A stretch of DNA of 57,586 bases, from NCBI GenBank assembly GCA_017458285.1, contig JAFTFU010000142.1, positions 1 through 57,586 on the forward strand. The letters run 5' to 3'. The notes below the pieces were generated by a model. It was given only the letters and a program-made list of their open reading frames with translations, had not been told where the DNA came from and made no database searches. The position numbers were made by a program, and so were the translations under genes. Source of the DNA: Clostridia bacterium (lineage in GTDB: Bacteria; Bacillota; Clostridia; TANB77; CAG-508). Shown piece after piece: positions 1 to 8,324 of this stretch; position 1 is the first letter of the stretch, and every line of letters starts with the position of its first letter.

Positions 1-77
1 ATTTTTTATTTTTTATTTCTTTTAAGAAAAGATTATTTTAAAATATATAAATATTTTTAACGAAAACCATCAGCATT

Positions 78-1248
<1,171 letters not shown>

Positions 1249-1266
1249 CTAATCTCCATCCTTTAT

Positions 1267-1341
1267 TTATTTTTTGATTATACAATATAGATATTCATAT
1301 AATAACCCTTGGATTATTTTATTTGAGAACCATTGGGTCAT
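1267..1341 (-). CDS. 24-residue leader ORF between T-box terminator and tyrS
   Basis: This short reading frame starts with ATG, has a near-perfect ribosome site (GGAGGTGAT, 3-4 bases before the ATG) and begins just downstream of the T-box terminator. It ends 24 bases before the tyrS start. The peptide starts MTQWFSNKI and contains three Tyr codons near its end. Position and ribosome site are seen directly; that it is translated, or has a function, is inference. It would be transcribed only when the terminator is read through. Confidence 0.45.
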   Translation of the reverse strand: MTQWFSNKIIQGLLYEYLYCIIKK

Positions 1342-1632
1342 AATATCACCTCCAAAATTCAAAAAAGTCAATTCATCCATTAAAAAAGGACGAATTGACT
1401 CCGTTGTATCACCTTTATTCACAATATTAAAAATATAATATTGCCTCATTTATAGCTTATTCGTAGCAACACGTTAGTTACTATAAGAATTGTAATTCAG
1501 ATTTTATATACTGATAAATTCCAGCTACCATTATCTCTCTATAAGTTACTACAAAATCCTACTAAGTTTCTTTTTATAACATAACTAAATTTAAATACAT
1601 TTATATTTTACCATATTCTTTAAAAAAATCAA
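1342..1632 (-). promoter_or_regulatory. T-box leader (Tyr specifier) with promoter and terminator
   Basis: A promoter (TTGATT at 1632-1627, 16-base spacer, TAAAAT at 1610-1605) precedes a leader of about 250 bases. Recognisable T-box parts are a stem I region with AGAGAG and GGTAGCTGG, a candidate specifier UAC (Tyr) followed by A in CTGAATTACAATT, an antiterminator (1416-1385: AAAGG, bulge TGATACA, ACG...CGT, CCTTT), and an intrinsic terminator (1399-1361: GTCAATTCGTCC pairing with GGATGAATTGAC, then six T). The usual bulge core TGGTACC reads TGATACA, so the bases that should pair with the tRNA ACCA end are altered. The leader controls tyrS by uncharged tRNA-Tyr in related bacteria. Confidence 0.8.
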
Positions 1633-1667
1633 CATCTATTTTTGATAAAAAATTTGTATTTTATTAT

Positions 1668-1964
1668 TTATTCTGCTTTTTTGACTGTTTTATTAAGTGA
1701 ATAATTTCCTTTTCTTGTTAAATTTCTTTGATAAAATCTTTTTTCGTCTTCTGTCAGCATACTATATTCTTTTTCACTAATTTCTTGTTTACGTGTTTGA
1801 ACTGCAAAATATGTTTGGGCAGTAGCGATTACTTTTTTTCTACTATCGCCATTTTGTGCTATTAAATAACAAGCGTAACGATTTAGTTTATAATCCTCTA
1901 TAAATTCTTCTTTTCCTTTTCCAGAAATTATTGGCTTCCTGACGTCAGGAAAGCAATCAATAAT
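1668..1964 (-). pseudogene. dinD fragment (middle part only)
   Basis: Translation of the minus strand gives about 98 residues closely similar to the dinD copy at 6.3-7.15 kb. Shared stretches include FPDVRK, RYACYLIAQNGDSRKKV, AQTYFAVQTRKQEI and RFYQRNLTRKGNYSLN. Both ends are missing: the upstream side stops at about 1964, where a REP-like half palindrome begins, and the downstream side ends in KKAE and a stop. No start codon or ribosome site is present. It is a dead remnant of a second DinD-family (BRO-N-like, DNA-damage-inducible) gene. Confidence 0.85.
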
Positions 1965-1997
1965 GCAACCTGTTTTTGGAAGGTGTCCCTAAAATGT
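1960..1997. repeat. REP-like half palindrome, copy 1
   Basis: The sequence ATGCAACCTG followed by TTTTTGGAAGGTGTCCC and TAAAATG is identical to the right arm of the complete palindrome at 8143-8211. Only this arm is present here, fused to the truncated dinD remnant. Such GGTGTCCCTA palindromes resemble REP or IS200/RAYT-type elements, but no transposase gene is in the window. Confidence 0.7.
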
Positions 1998-1999
1998 TG

Positions 2000-2160
2000 G
2001 GGAAAGCAGAGGGCACAAAAAAATTGACCTTTTACAGTCAATTAATCGTTTTCGTCATGGTGCGACGATTTTATCTACTGGAGCGATTTCGAAACAGGTA
2101 TGCGAAAAATTGGCATAACTTGTTTCAAGCTCTCCTATATAATTCGATTTATTAATTATT
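2000..2160. other. non-coding stretch with three successive hairpins
   Basis: No coding region is supported between the repeat at 1997 and the stop of the DUF2442 gene at 2199. The stretch folds as three hairpins: AATTGAC/GTCAATT (2022-2043), ATCGT/ACGAT (2045-2069) and a long imperfect one at 2080-2135 (GGAGC, GAAACA, GTATGC pairing with GCATAAC, TGTTTC, GCTCTCC). It could be the remains of a mobile element end or a small RNA. No promoter was recognised. Confidence 0.45.
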
Positions 2161-2198
2161 ATTAACATATTATTAATTTTTTATCAATAGATAATTGG

Positions 2199-2633
2199 TT
2201 ATTTTTTTAATGGTATTCCATATTCTCTTTTCATTGCATTAATAGAAACAACCCATTGTTTTCCAAATTTACATACATCTATTCCATTAATTAATTTACC
2301 ATATATAATTGCTTTTCGTAATGTGCTTTCGTTTAAGCCCCATATATCTGTTGCATCACTAAAAGCCATTAAACCATCAAAAGGAGTATCTATTTTTTTA
2401 CTATTTTCAAATAATTCATGACATGAAATATCAATATCATCATTCCAAATTACTCCATACCCACCAATATCTACTTCAACTGAATTAAATAAATTTATAT
2501 CCTTTAAATCTGCAAATGTTTTATTATTTTCAATAAGTTTTTTCATATCATATATTTTTGTTATACCTTCTGCAAATTGAATACTTAATTTGTAGTCTTT
2601 AAATGGTGTTACATTTTTTATTTTATGAAACAT
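2199..2633 (-). CDS. DUF2442-domain protein with C-terminal helix-turn-helix-like part
   Basis: 144 residues. The N-terminal half (about 1-75) has the DUF2442 pattern: FKDYKLSIQFAEG, YDMKKLI, and VEVDIGGYGVIWNDDIDI. The C-terminal half (about 85-140) resembles a short DNA-binding module (MAFSDATDIWGLNESTLRKAI), where the WGL-ESTLRKAI part looks like a recognition helix. The start ATG at 2633 has GGAGGGGAT upstream. It lies 13 bases after the DUF4160 gene, so the two form one unit. This pair is commonly found together and is often listed as a candidate toxin-antitoxin module; here the DNA-binding half would suit the antitoxin or repressor. The function is not proven. Confidence 0.8.
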   Translation of the reverse strand: MFHKIKNVTPFKDYKLSIQFAEGITKIYDMKKLIENNKTFADLKDINLFNSVEVDIGGYGVIWNDDIDISCHELFENSKKIDTPFDGLMAFSDATDIWGLNESTLRKAIIYGKLINGIDVCKFGKQWVVSINAMKREYGIPLKK

Positions 2634-2646
2634 AAAAATCCCCTCC

Positions 2647-2901
2647 TTATTCCAGTGGCTTTATATTTTTAAAATCTTGCGTATCCCATATTTCTTTTAA
2701 TTCTTTCTCATGAATAGTAATCCATTCCATTACCAATTCTAAAGCTTTTTTAGGTAATTCACCTTCAATTATTTTCTTTTCTTGAAAATCTATTGCAGCA
2801 ACATGTTCACCATAAATTGCATGTATATGTGGTGGATTGTGTTCACTTTGTTGAAAATACATCCTAATTATAATTCCATAAAATCTTGATAAAACTGGCA
2901 T
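2647..2901 (-). CDS. DUF4160-domain protein (candidate toxin partner)
   Basis: 84 residues, typical length for DUF4160. The family signature is clear: MPVLSRFYGIIIRMYF, then HNPPHIHAIYGEH and the conserved acidic stretch after AIDF, ending in a helix with MEWITIHEKELKEIWD. It is the first gene of a two-gene minus-strand unit with the DUF2442 gene. Its promoter carries a palindrome in the spacer and gives a 5' leader of only about 15 bases with no good ribosome site, which would limit translation. A toxin-like role is an inference from the pairing only. Confidence 0.82.
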   Translation of the reverse strand: MPVLSRFYGIIIRMYFQQSEHNPPHIHAIYGEHVAAIDFQEKKIIEGELPKKALELVMEWITIHEKELKEIWDTQDFKNIKPLE

Positions 2902-2923
2902 AAGATATCACTAATTTGTAAAC

Positions 2924-2952
2924 ACTTTATCACTATATCGTGATTTTGTCAA
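2924..2952 (-). promoter_or_regulatory. sigma-A promoter with operator-like palindrome
   Basis: On the minus strand TTGACA (2952-2947) is followed by a 17-base spacer and TAAAGT (2929-2924). The spacer is filled by a 16-base imperfect palindrome, ATCACGATATAGTGAT (2944-2929). A half site, AGTGAT, repeats just before the DUF4160 start. A palindrome placed between -35 and -10 fits a repressor operator, as expected for an autoregulated two-gene module. Confidence 0.75.
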
Positions 2953-3021
2953 TATATGTATTTAAAAATTTCACAAATATATTATAAATAGTATATAAAA
3001 AATGTTTGATTATTATTCGAT

Positions 3022-3061
3022 TTAAATAAAAAACTATTAGATATTTGTTTATCTAATAGTT
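3022..3061 (-). terminator. intrinsic terminator of the ECF/ATP-grasp operon
   Basis: Reading the minus strand, AACTATTAGATA pairs perfectly with TATCTAATAGTT and is followed by TTTTTTATTTAAA. It stands about 160 bases after the ATP-grasp stop. The stretch 3062-3223 between them holds no recognised gene; it contains the isolated string CACCCGCTCCA resembling a tRNA-Gly 3' end, without the rest of a tRNA. Confidence 0.75.
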
Positions 3062-3223
3062 CGAATCTGCATAAAATTGGAGCGGGTGTCGTAGTTATTT
3101 ACAACTCTCTTTCTCATTAACGATTGATATAAAAATGAATCAAGCTATATATAGATTAACAGATTCTTGAAAAATTTTCAAGTTATTTATCGTAAAATTT
3201 TATAATTCTTAGACAAATAGATA

Positions 3224-4153
3224 TTAATTATTAAATAATTTTTCTATTGCACTTGCATAAATTTCTTTTGCAGTTATATATTCATCTGGATTTAAACTTA
3301 CATATTTATCAATCGTTACACCACTATTAGCCTCTAATACCAATAAATCACCATTGGTTGTTTCTATTATATCAACACTTGCAAATTTTAGGCTAGTTTC
3401 TTTACATACTTGTTTTACTAGATTTACCAATTTTTCAGATAATTCTTCATCTCCTATTCTTTTAGCTATTGCTCCTTGTGATAGATTAAATTTCCAATCA
3501 TATTGAAATTTCTCATTTTTTGAAAGGATGATATCATATTTTGAATCTTGAAGTTTATCTTGAAAATAATCATTATTAAATTCAAATAATAACTCTCTTA
3601 TAGTTTTCTTTCCATCTCCAGTAACAATTGGTAAATATTTTCTATACACTAATTTGCTTTCTCCATCTAGCATTATGACTCTGTATTCATGTTTTATGTT
3701 ATAAAATGGGCAAATGCTTATTGAAAAATTTTTAATAAATAATTTATCTAGAACTTTATCTATTTCATTTATGTCAGTTATATTAAATACATCAAATCCA
3801 CACATTCCGTTATTTGGTTTAATTACAATATTTTGATTTTGTTTAAGAAAATAATCTTTTACATATTCATATGTATTACAAGTTATAGCATAATCACAGT
3901 GATTATCTTTATTATAAACAATTTTATGTTCTATTACTGGAATTCCTTTTGCTTTTAAAACTTCATATAAAGCAAACTTATCATCTGTTATAAGTCCTAT
4001 GCCATGTCCATTCAAGTCAAACTTATATCCACAAATATATCTTGTTTTTTCATCTTTTTCTAGCATTATAACCCAATCTTTTGATAATAATTTATATTTT
4101 ATACCATTTTCATTGCATATTTGTTGTATTATTTCTTTAAAACTATTCTTCAT
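3224..4153 (-). CDS. ATP-grasp ligase, cyanophycin-synthetase/RimK-like
   Basis: 309 residues forming a stand-alone ATP-grasp domain. Signatures in order are VIKPNNGMCGFDVF (lysine and glycine-rich loop, about 130-145), EYRVIMLDGESKLVYRKYLP (about 175-195), IVTGDGKKTIRELL, and ASVDIIETTNGDLLVLEANSGV (metal-binding E and N, about 265-285). The VTGDGKKTIREL element is shared with cyanophycin synthetase, but the Mur-ligase half is absent. Such enzymes join an amine or amino acid to a carboxylate using ATP; the substrate is unknown. The start ATG at 4153 has AGGAG ten bases upstream. It is the last gene of the THF-riboswitch operon, 13 bases after ecfT, which suggests a link to folate or another ECF substrate (inference). 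Confidence 0.8.
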   Translation of the reverse strand: MKNSFKEIIQQICNENGIKYKLLSKDWVIMLEKDEKTRYICGYKFDLNGHGIGLITDDKFALYEVLKAKGIPVIEHKIVYNKDNHCDYAITCNTYEYVKDYFLKQNQNIVIKPNNGMCGFDVFNITDINEIDKVLDKLFIKNFSISICPFYNIKHEYRVIMLDGESKLVYRKYLPIVTGDGKKTIRELLFEFNNDYFQDKLQDSKYDIILSKNEKFQYDWKFNLSQGAIAKRIGDEELSEKLVNLVKQVCKETSLKFASVDIIETTNGDLLVLEANSGVTIDKYVSLNPDEYITAKEIYASAIEKLFNN

Positions 4154-4166
4154 AGACTATCAACTC

Positions 4167-4734
4167 CTATTCATTACTATATCCTTTTGCGATCAAGGAT
4201 TCTTCTATTTCATTAACTCTTGATATAAGTGATAAGAAAAATTTTGCTAAAACTATTTTCATATTTTTTACGTTAAAAGTAATATTTTTACTTTTGCAAG
4301 CTTCTTTAAGTTCGTATAAATCCTTTTTTAATATAGGTATTACAGATAAAGAAATACAAACCATTACTTTAATATCATCTGTATTAACTTTAAAAATCTT
4401 AAGTGGAGAGCAGATGGCTTTTATTGTATCTGCTATGCCGTGCAATATTTGTAGTTTCAGAATATACAATTGTTATATTACATACTATAAAGAGCTTAAT
4501 TCCTATCCATAATGCATTATAAAAATTATCTAAAATATAGTTAATTATAAAAGTAAAAGCAATAAATGGTAATACTTGCATAACTTTGGTAATGACCTTT
4601 TTAAGTTGCACTTCACTAATAAACATTATAAATAGATTAAATATAACAAAAAGCATTATGAATTTATTATTAGGCAAAAAGAATATGCATGTTGCATATG
4701 TTATAAACAACAAAAGCTTAATTACATTTTTCAT
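4167..4734 (-). pseudogene. ecfT: ECF transporter transmembrane subunit, frameshifted
   Basis: EcfT is the membrane scaffold that couples the substrate-binding S component to the ATPases. The first 96 or so residues (4734 to about 4450) carry hydrophobic segments and lead into TIVYSETTN. The frame is then lost at 4440-4452, and the continuation, HGIADTIKAICSPLKIF with the coupling-helix region and ERVNEIEESL-like end, lies in another frame down to 4167. Restored length is about 190 residues, short for EcfT (usually 250-270), so part may also be missing. Either a net one-base insertion or a two-base deletion explains it. The start overlaps the end of ecfA by 17 bases. A real frameshift would inactivate the transporter. 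Confidence 0.8.
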
Positions 4735-5536
4735 CTTTTAATTTTCCTTTCAACTTATAGATTAGTTCATCTACAGTAAAATTTTTTATATCTAAAATTA
4801 TTTCATTTTCTTTTAATTTGTCTAAAATTTCAAGTAATATAGGCTCTTTTATTCCACTTTCTTTTAATAAATAAGATTTATTTATTAAATCTTCATTTTC
4901 AATTTCATGTGCTATTTTCCCATTTTTCAATATTAATGTTCTATCAGCAATTAGAATTTCATCTGCTAAGTTAGTTATACATATTATTGTATAGCCTTCA
5001 TTTTTTAAATTTTCTATTATTTTGTAAATTATTTCTTTACCTTGACTGTCAATCATTGTTGTTGGCTCATCCAAAATAATATATTTAGGTTTTTTAGCTA
5101 AAACTTCTGCAATCATTATTCGTTGTTTTTGACCTAATGAAAGTGAATATAAATCATTATTTTTATATTCAAGCATTCCAACTTGTTTTAAACTGTTTTC
5201 TATTCTACTTTCAATTTCTGCTTTTTCAAGTCCTTTTAATGAAAAAGAAAGTTCATCATATATATTATTAAATATAATTTGATTTTCAGGATTTTGAAAA
5301 ACAATTCCAATTTTATCTTGTACTTTCTTATCTTTTATCTTTAAACCATCAATAGTAATATTTCCATGCTTTAGTTTTATAATTCCAGAAATCAATTTTC
5401 CTATAGTAGATTTACCAGAGCCATTTTGTCCAACAATAGCAATTATTTCTCCATCTTTAACTTCAAAATTTAAATTATCTAATATCGTTTTATTACTATT
5501 TTTATATTTAAACGAAACATTCTCAACTTTAATCAT
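4718..5536 (-). CDS. ECF transporter ATPase subunit
   Basis: 272 residues of an ABC ATPase of the energy-coupling-factor type, which powers vitamin uptake at the membrane. Walker A GQNGSGKST is at about 37-45, Q-loop VFQNPENQIIF at about 80-90, Walker B YIILDEPT at about 158-165. Two catalytic motifs are unusual: the signature reads LSLGQKQR instead of LSGGQ, and the H-loop histidine is replaced by Asn (CITNLADEI). Only one ATPase gene is present, whereas many ECF systems use two. Its start overlaps the end of the S-component gene by 8 bases, indicating translational coupling. Degenerate motifs could mean one working site in a heterodimer or early decay. Confidence 0.85.
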   Translation of the reverse strand: MIKVENVSFKYKNSNKTILDNLNFEVKDGEIIAIVGQNGSGKSTIGKLISGIIKLKHGNITIDGLKIKDKKVQDKIGIVFQNPENQIIFNNIYDELSFSLKGLEKAEIESRIENSLKQVGMLEYKNNDLYSLSLGQKQRIMIAEVLAKKPKYIILDEPTTMIDSQGKEIIYKIIENLKNEGYTIICITNLADEILIADRTLILKNGKIAHEIENEDLINKSYLLKESGIKEPILLEILDKLKENEIILDIKNFTVDELIYKLKGKLKDEKCN

Positions 5537-6065
5537 TACTACTCCTTATATATGTATTAAAAGGTTTTCTTAAGGTTTTTTTAATAAATACGATTACTAC
5601 TATTTGAATTGGAATCATAATAAGTTCTTTTACAATTCTTGCGCCAAGTAATACTATAAATGCTTTTCCTGTAGTAATACTTATCCATAATGTATTTAAT
5701 CCAACATTTGAAATACAAGTAACTAAAATTACCGAAATAATTAGTCTTATTATAAATTGTTTATCAGTATATGAATTATCTTCTTTTTTATATAGTAATA
5801 AGCCATATATTAACCCTGATATAGCAGTACTTATAGTGTATCCTATAAAAAATGCTCCTATAGGAAATAATGTTGCTCCTATAATATCTCCTAGAACATT
5901 TAATAATACTGTCCATTTAGCACCTAACCATATAGCACAAAACATGCTTGGAATAAATGCAAAGCTGATTTTTAATATAGGTGTTTTTATTGATAAAAAA
6001 CGTGATAATACTATTTGCATCGCTAAAAGTACAGCTGTTAATATAATTTTTTTATTTTTTGACAT
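5529..6065 (-). CDS. folT: ECF transporter S component, folate type (FolT-like)
   Basis: 178 residues of a hydrophobic substrate-capture protein with about six membrane segments. The pattern LTAVLLAMQIVLSRFLSI near the N-terminus, PSMFCAIWLGAKW, and the GDIIGATLFPIGAFFIGYT segment fit the FolT family. The ATG at 6065 is chosen because AAAAGGAGGA lies six bases upstream; a longer frame to 6128 would run through the riboswitch expression platform. A THF riboswitch directly upstream gives independent support for folate as the substrate. It is the first gene of the operon folT-ecfA-ecfT-ATP-grasp. Confidence 0.85.
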   Translation of the reverse strand: MSKNKKIILTAVLLAMQIVLSRFLSIKTPILKISFAFIPSMFCAIWLGAKWTVLLNVLGDIIGATLFPIGAFFIGYTISTAISGLIYGLLLYKKEDNSYTDKQFIIRLIISVILVTCISNVGLNTLWISITTGKAFIVLLGARIVKELIMIPIQIVVIVFIKKTLRKPFNTYIRSSND

Positions 6066-6069
6066 AAAA

Positions 6070-6228
6070 AATCCTCCTTTTCTTTTAATTTCCGCATCAA
6101 AAGAAAAGGAGAGAGTTATTCTTTCCATTATCCTTATTAGCGGAATGCGAAAGTAAATAAGCGAATTTTTTCTTGCCCTAGTATCAACTTCCCGTATACT
6201 AAGTCTTAACTATTTACTTTCTACTCTA
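6070..6228 (-). promoter_or_regulatory. THF riboswitch with ribosome-site-sequestering hairpin
   Basis: The minus strand from about 6228 to 6137 matches the tetrahydrofolate riboswitch: GAGTAG, a perfect helix AAAGTAAATA/TATTTACTTT, GTTAAG, TACGGGAAGTTGATACTAG, and the 3' GCATTCCGCT. Downstream (6116-6070), CTCCTTTTCTTTT is complementary to AAAAGAAAAGGAG, which contains the folT ribosome site. Folate binding would therefore be expected to favour closing of the ribosome site (translation control). Motif and pairing are seen; the switching direction is inference from known THF riboswitches. Confidence 0.85.
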
Positions 6229-6313
6229 ATAAAATTATTGACTTTATTTTATCACAATATTGATTTTTTGTATATACTTTTTAAAATAGTTTTAATAGAA
6301 CCCCTCAAAGAAT

Positions 6314-7150
6314 TTATTTTTTCAAGCTTTTACTATTTTCTTTTTCTAATTGTTTTATGCTTTTTTGTGGAGTGGGTAAATCTTCTGGCATAGTTCCACC
6401 TAGTTCTTTTATTGTTTTTCTAACTTTTGCACCTATATTATAATGGGTTTTATTAGCATCTTTTTCAGTTTGTATATTGTCTTTTTTTAATTTTGATTCA
6501 GTTTGTGTAATACGAAACAAATTAGCTGCAAGTTATTCACTTCCCATATTATCTAAAATATCTTCTCTATATCTTAATCCTTTTCTTTTTGCAATATCAT
6601 CAGCTGTTTCGCCATTGTATAAACCTTTGTAACCAGCATTGTGGAATTTATCAAAATTTTTGACACCTGCTTTTTTGGCAGTTTGATTTAAGGAATAATT
6701 TCCTTTCCTTGTTAAATTTCTTTGATAAAATCTTTTTTCATCTTCTGTAAGCATACTGTATTCTTTTTCTGTAATTTCTTGTTTACGTGTTTGAACTGCA
6801 AAATATGTTTGGGCAGTAGCGATTACTTTTTTTCTGCTATCTCCATTTTGTGCTATCAAATAACAAGCATAACGAGTAAGTTTATAATCTAAAATTGTTT
6901 TTTCAGCACCTTTAGGCATTTTTATCGTTTTCCTGACGTCAGGAAAATGATCAATCACAGTAATACCACTGTTTTCACAAGCATCTTTAGCTTTATTGAT
7001 TACTTTTTCAAAATTCTCCCATTTGTTGTACTCTAAAATGGTCATAAGTTCTCTAGCATACCAAAATTCAACACCATTTTCATCAATGTGTTTAATTTCT
7101 TCAAATGATTTATTATTGTTATCTATTTCTTTCAATAATATCAGCTCCAT
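6314..7150 (-). pseudogene. dinD: DinD-family DNA-damage-inducible protein, in-frame stop
   Basis: Residues match DinD along the whole length: FEEIKHIDENGVEFWYAREL, a BRO-N-like segment with MTILEYNKWENFEKVI, the central RYACYLIAQNGDSRKKV and AQTYFAVQTRKQE, NAGYKGLYNGET, and the C-terminal THYNIGAKVRKTIKELGGT. A TAA at about 6533-6535 interrupts MGSE-LAANLFRITQTE in the same frame, so a GAA to TAA change is the simplest explanation. The true start may be the TTG at 7135, which has GGAG nine bases upstream. Without the stop the protein would be about 275 residues, normal for DinD. DinD in E. coli is SOS-induced and inhibits RecA. A LexA box is retained upstream. Confidence 0.88.
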
Positions 7151-7174
7151 TTCATAATTTTATATTTTACTATT

Positions 7175-7203
7175 ATTATAAAACGTTTGTTCTTGTTTGT
7201 CAA
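7175..7203 (-). promoter_or_regulatory. SOS promoter: LexA box between -35 and -10
   Basis: On the minus strand TTGACA (7203-7198), a 17-base spacer and TATAAT (7180-7175) form a consensus promoter. The spacer contains GAACAAACGTTT (7192-7181), which satisfies all defined positions of the Gram-positive LexA/DinR core GAACRNRYGTTY. LexA bound here would block RNA polymerase, so dinD should be induced by DNA damage. Confidence 0.85.
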
Positions 7204-7257
7204 TTAGTTTTCCAATATTTATTAAATTTATATATTATTATATAAATACATTGCTAC

Positions 7258-7440
7258 TTAATTTTGCTGATTATTATTTATTTCCATTATTTTAATCATA
7301 GCAAATAGAATAGTAGGGTATTTTCTCATATTTACATAGCTTGTAAAATATTCGTTATCAATTTCTTTTAGTCCTTTATCAAATATGCTGTGTATGTGTG
7401 CTTTATTATATTTTAAGTTTGTATAAGCGCTTGAATTCAT
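7258..7440 (-). CDS. 60-residue ORF of unknown origin, possible remnant
   Basis: The frame encodes 60 residues including YNKAHIHSIFDKGLKEID and a C-terminal Gln/Asn run. No ribosome site precedes the ATG at 7440. That ATG lies exactly where homology to the oppositely oriented KilA-N remnant begins, so the frame may be the surviving part of a gene cut by the same rearrangement. I do not recognise a family. Confidence 0.25.
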   Translation of the reverse strand: MNSSAYTNLKYNKAHIHSIFDKGLKEIDNEYFTSYVNMRKYPTILFAMIKIMEINNNQQN

Positions 7441-8101
7441 ACATATGAGTTTTTAGGTATGGGGGAAGAAATTCATAATCCTACTTTTAATTATGGCGAA
7501 TTCGCCATAATTAAAAGTCAAGCAGGTTTAAATAGTTATAAAAATAGTGTTAAGGAATGGACTGAAAAAACAAATGCAATAGAAATAATATCAAAAGCTG
7601 GAAGATATGGTGTAACTTATGCTTACAAAGATATTACTTTTGAATTTGGAATGTGGATTAGCCTAAAATTCAAACTATTAATGATAAAAGAATTTGAAAG
7701 ATTAAAAGCACAAGAACAGAAGCAAATAGATTGGAATGCTAAAAGAGAACTTTCAAAATTAATTATAGATACATACTGATGCTATTAAAAATAATTTGGT
7801 ACCTAAATTACTAACAAAAAATCAAATTAATTTTGTTTACGCATAAGAAGCTGATGTTTTAAATATGGCTCTATTTGGAATAAATGCAAAAGAATTGCGT
7901 ATTAAAAATCCTAATTTAGATGGAAATATAAGAGATTATGCAACAATGAATGAATTAATTTGTTTATCAAACTTAGAAAATATAAATTCTGTTTTTATAA
8001 ATGAGGGATTAAAACAAAATGAGAGGATTGAAAAGTTAAATAAAATAACTATTTCACAAATACAAATTTTGAATGATACTGATATTAAACATCTAAAATA
8101 G
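7441..8101 (+). pseudogene. KilA-N domain protein, truncated and frameshifted
   Basis: Phage- and plasmid-type KilA-N proteins are DNA-binding proteins of about 275 residues. Here the N-terminus is missing; homology begins with YEFLG and EEIHNPTFNYGEFA, continues through EWTEKTNAI, SKAGRYGVTYAYKDITFEFGMWIS and KEFERLK. The frame breaks near 7758-7770, where loss of two single A bases explains the shift. TDAIKNNL then resumes in another frame, a TAA at 7844-7846 follows INFVYA, and the last segment (7865-8101: MALFGINAKELRIKNPNL through the IEKLNKI end) is intact. It is the only plus-strand gene in the first 9 kb. It is clearly dead and of mobile-element origin. Confidence 0.85.
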
Positions 8102-8142
8102 CTTTAAAATTAAAATACATCAGTTTTCTTGATAGGTCTTGA

Positions 8143-8211
8143 TAGGGACACCTTCCCAAAACAGATTACTTTAAATAATGCAACCTGTTTTTGGAAGGTG
8201 TCCCTAAAATG
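8143..8211. repeat. REP-like perfect palindrome, copy 2
   Basis: The left arm TAGGGACACCTTCC-c-AAAACAG (8143-8164) pairs with the right arm CTGTTTT-t-GGAAGGTGTCCCTA (8185-8206), 21 of 22 positions, around an A/T-rich loop. The right arm plus flank is shared exactly with 1960-1997. It lies between the KilA-N remnant and tRNA-Gly. It may act as a terminator on either strand, but its form and repetition suggest a REP or IS-end element. Confidence 0.75.
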
Positions 8212-8234
8212 CACATATTAAAATCGTTTAATCT

Positions 8235-8308
<74 letters not shown>

Positions 8309-8324
8309 GTACCAACATTATACA

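Noticed and set aside
2073-2135. tRNA-like reading of the 2080-2135 hairpin
   Set aside because: Acceptor pairing is only partial, there is no D-arm, and the sequence folds far better as one long hairpin.
3070-3095. CACCCGCTCCA on the minus strand, like the 3' end of tRNA-Gly
   Set aside because: No matching acceptor 5' strand, T-arm or anticodon arm can be found upstream, so there is no tRNA; at most a chance match or an attachment-site trace.
6314-7150. Recoding of TAA as an amino acid in dinD
   Set aside because: Most genes in the window end with TAA, so the stop is read normally; the gene is simply interrupted.
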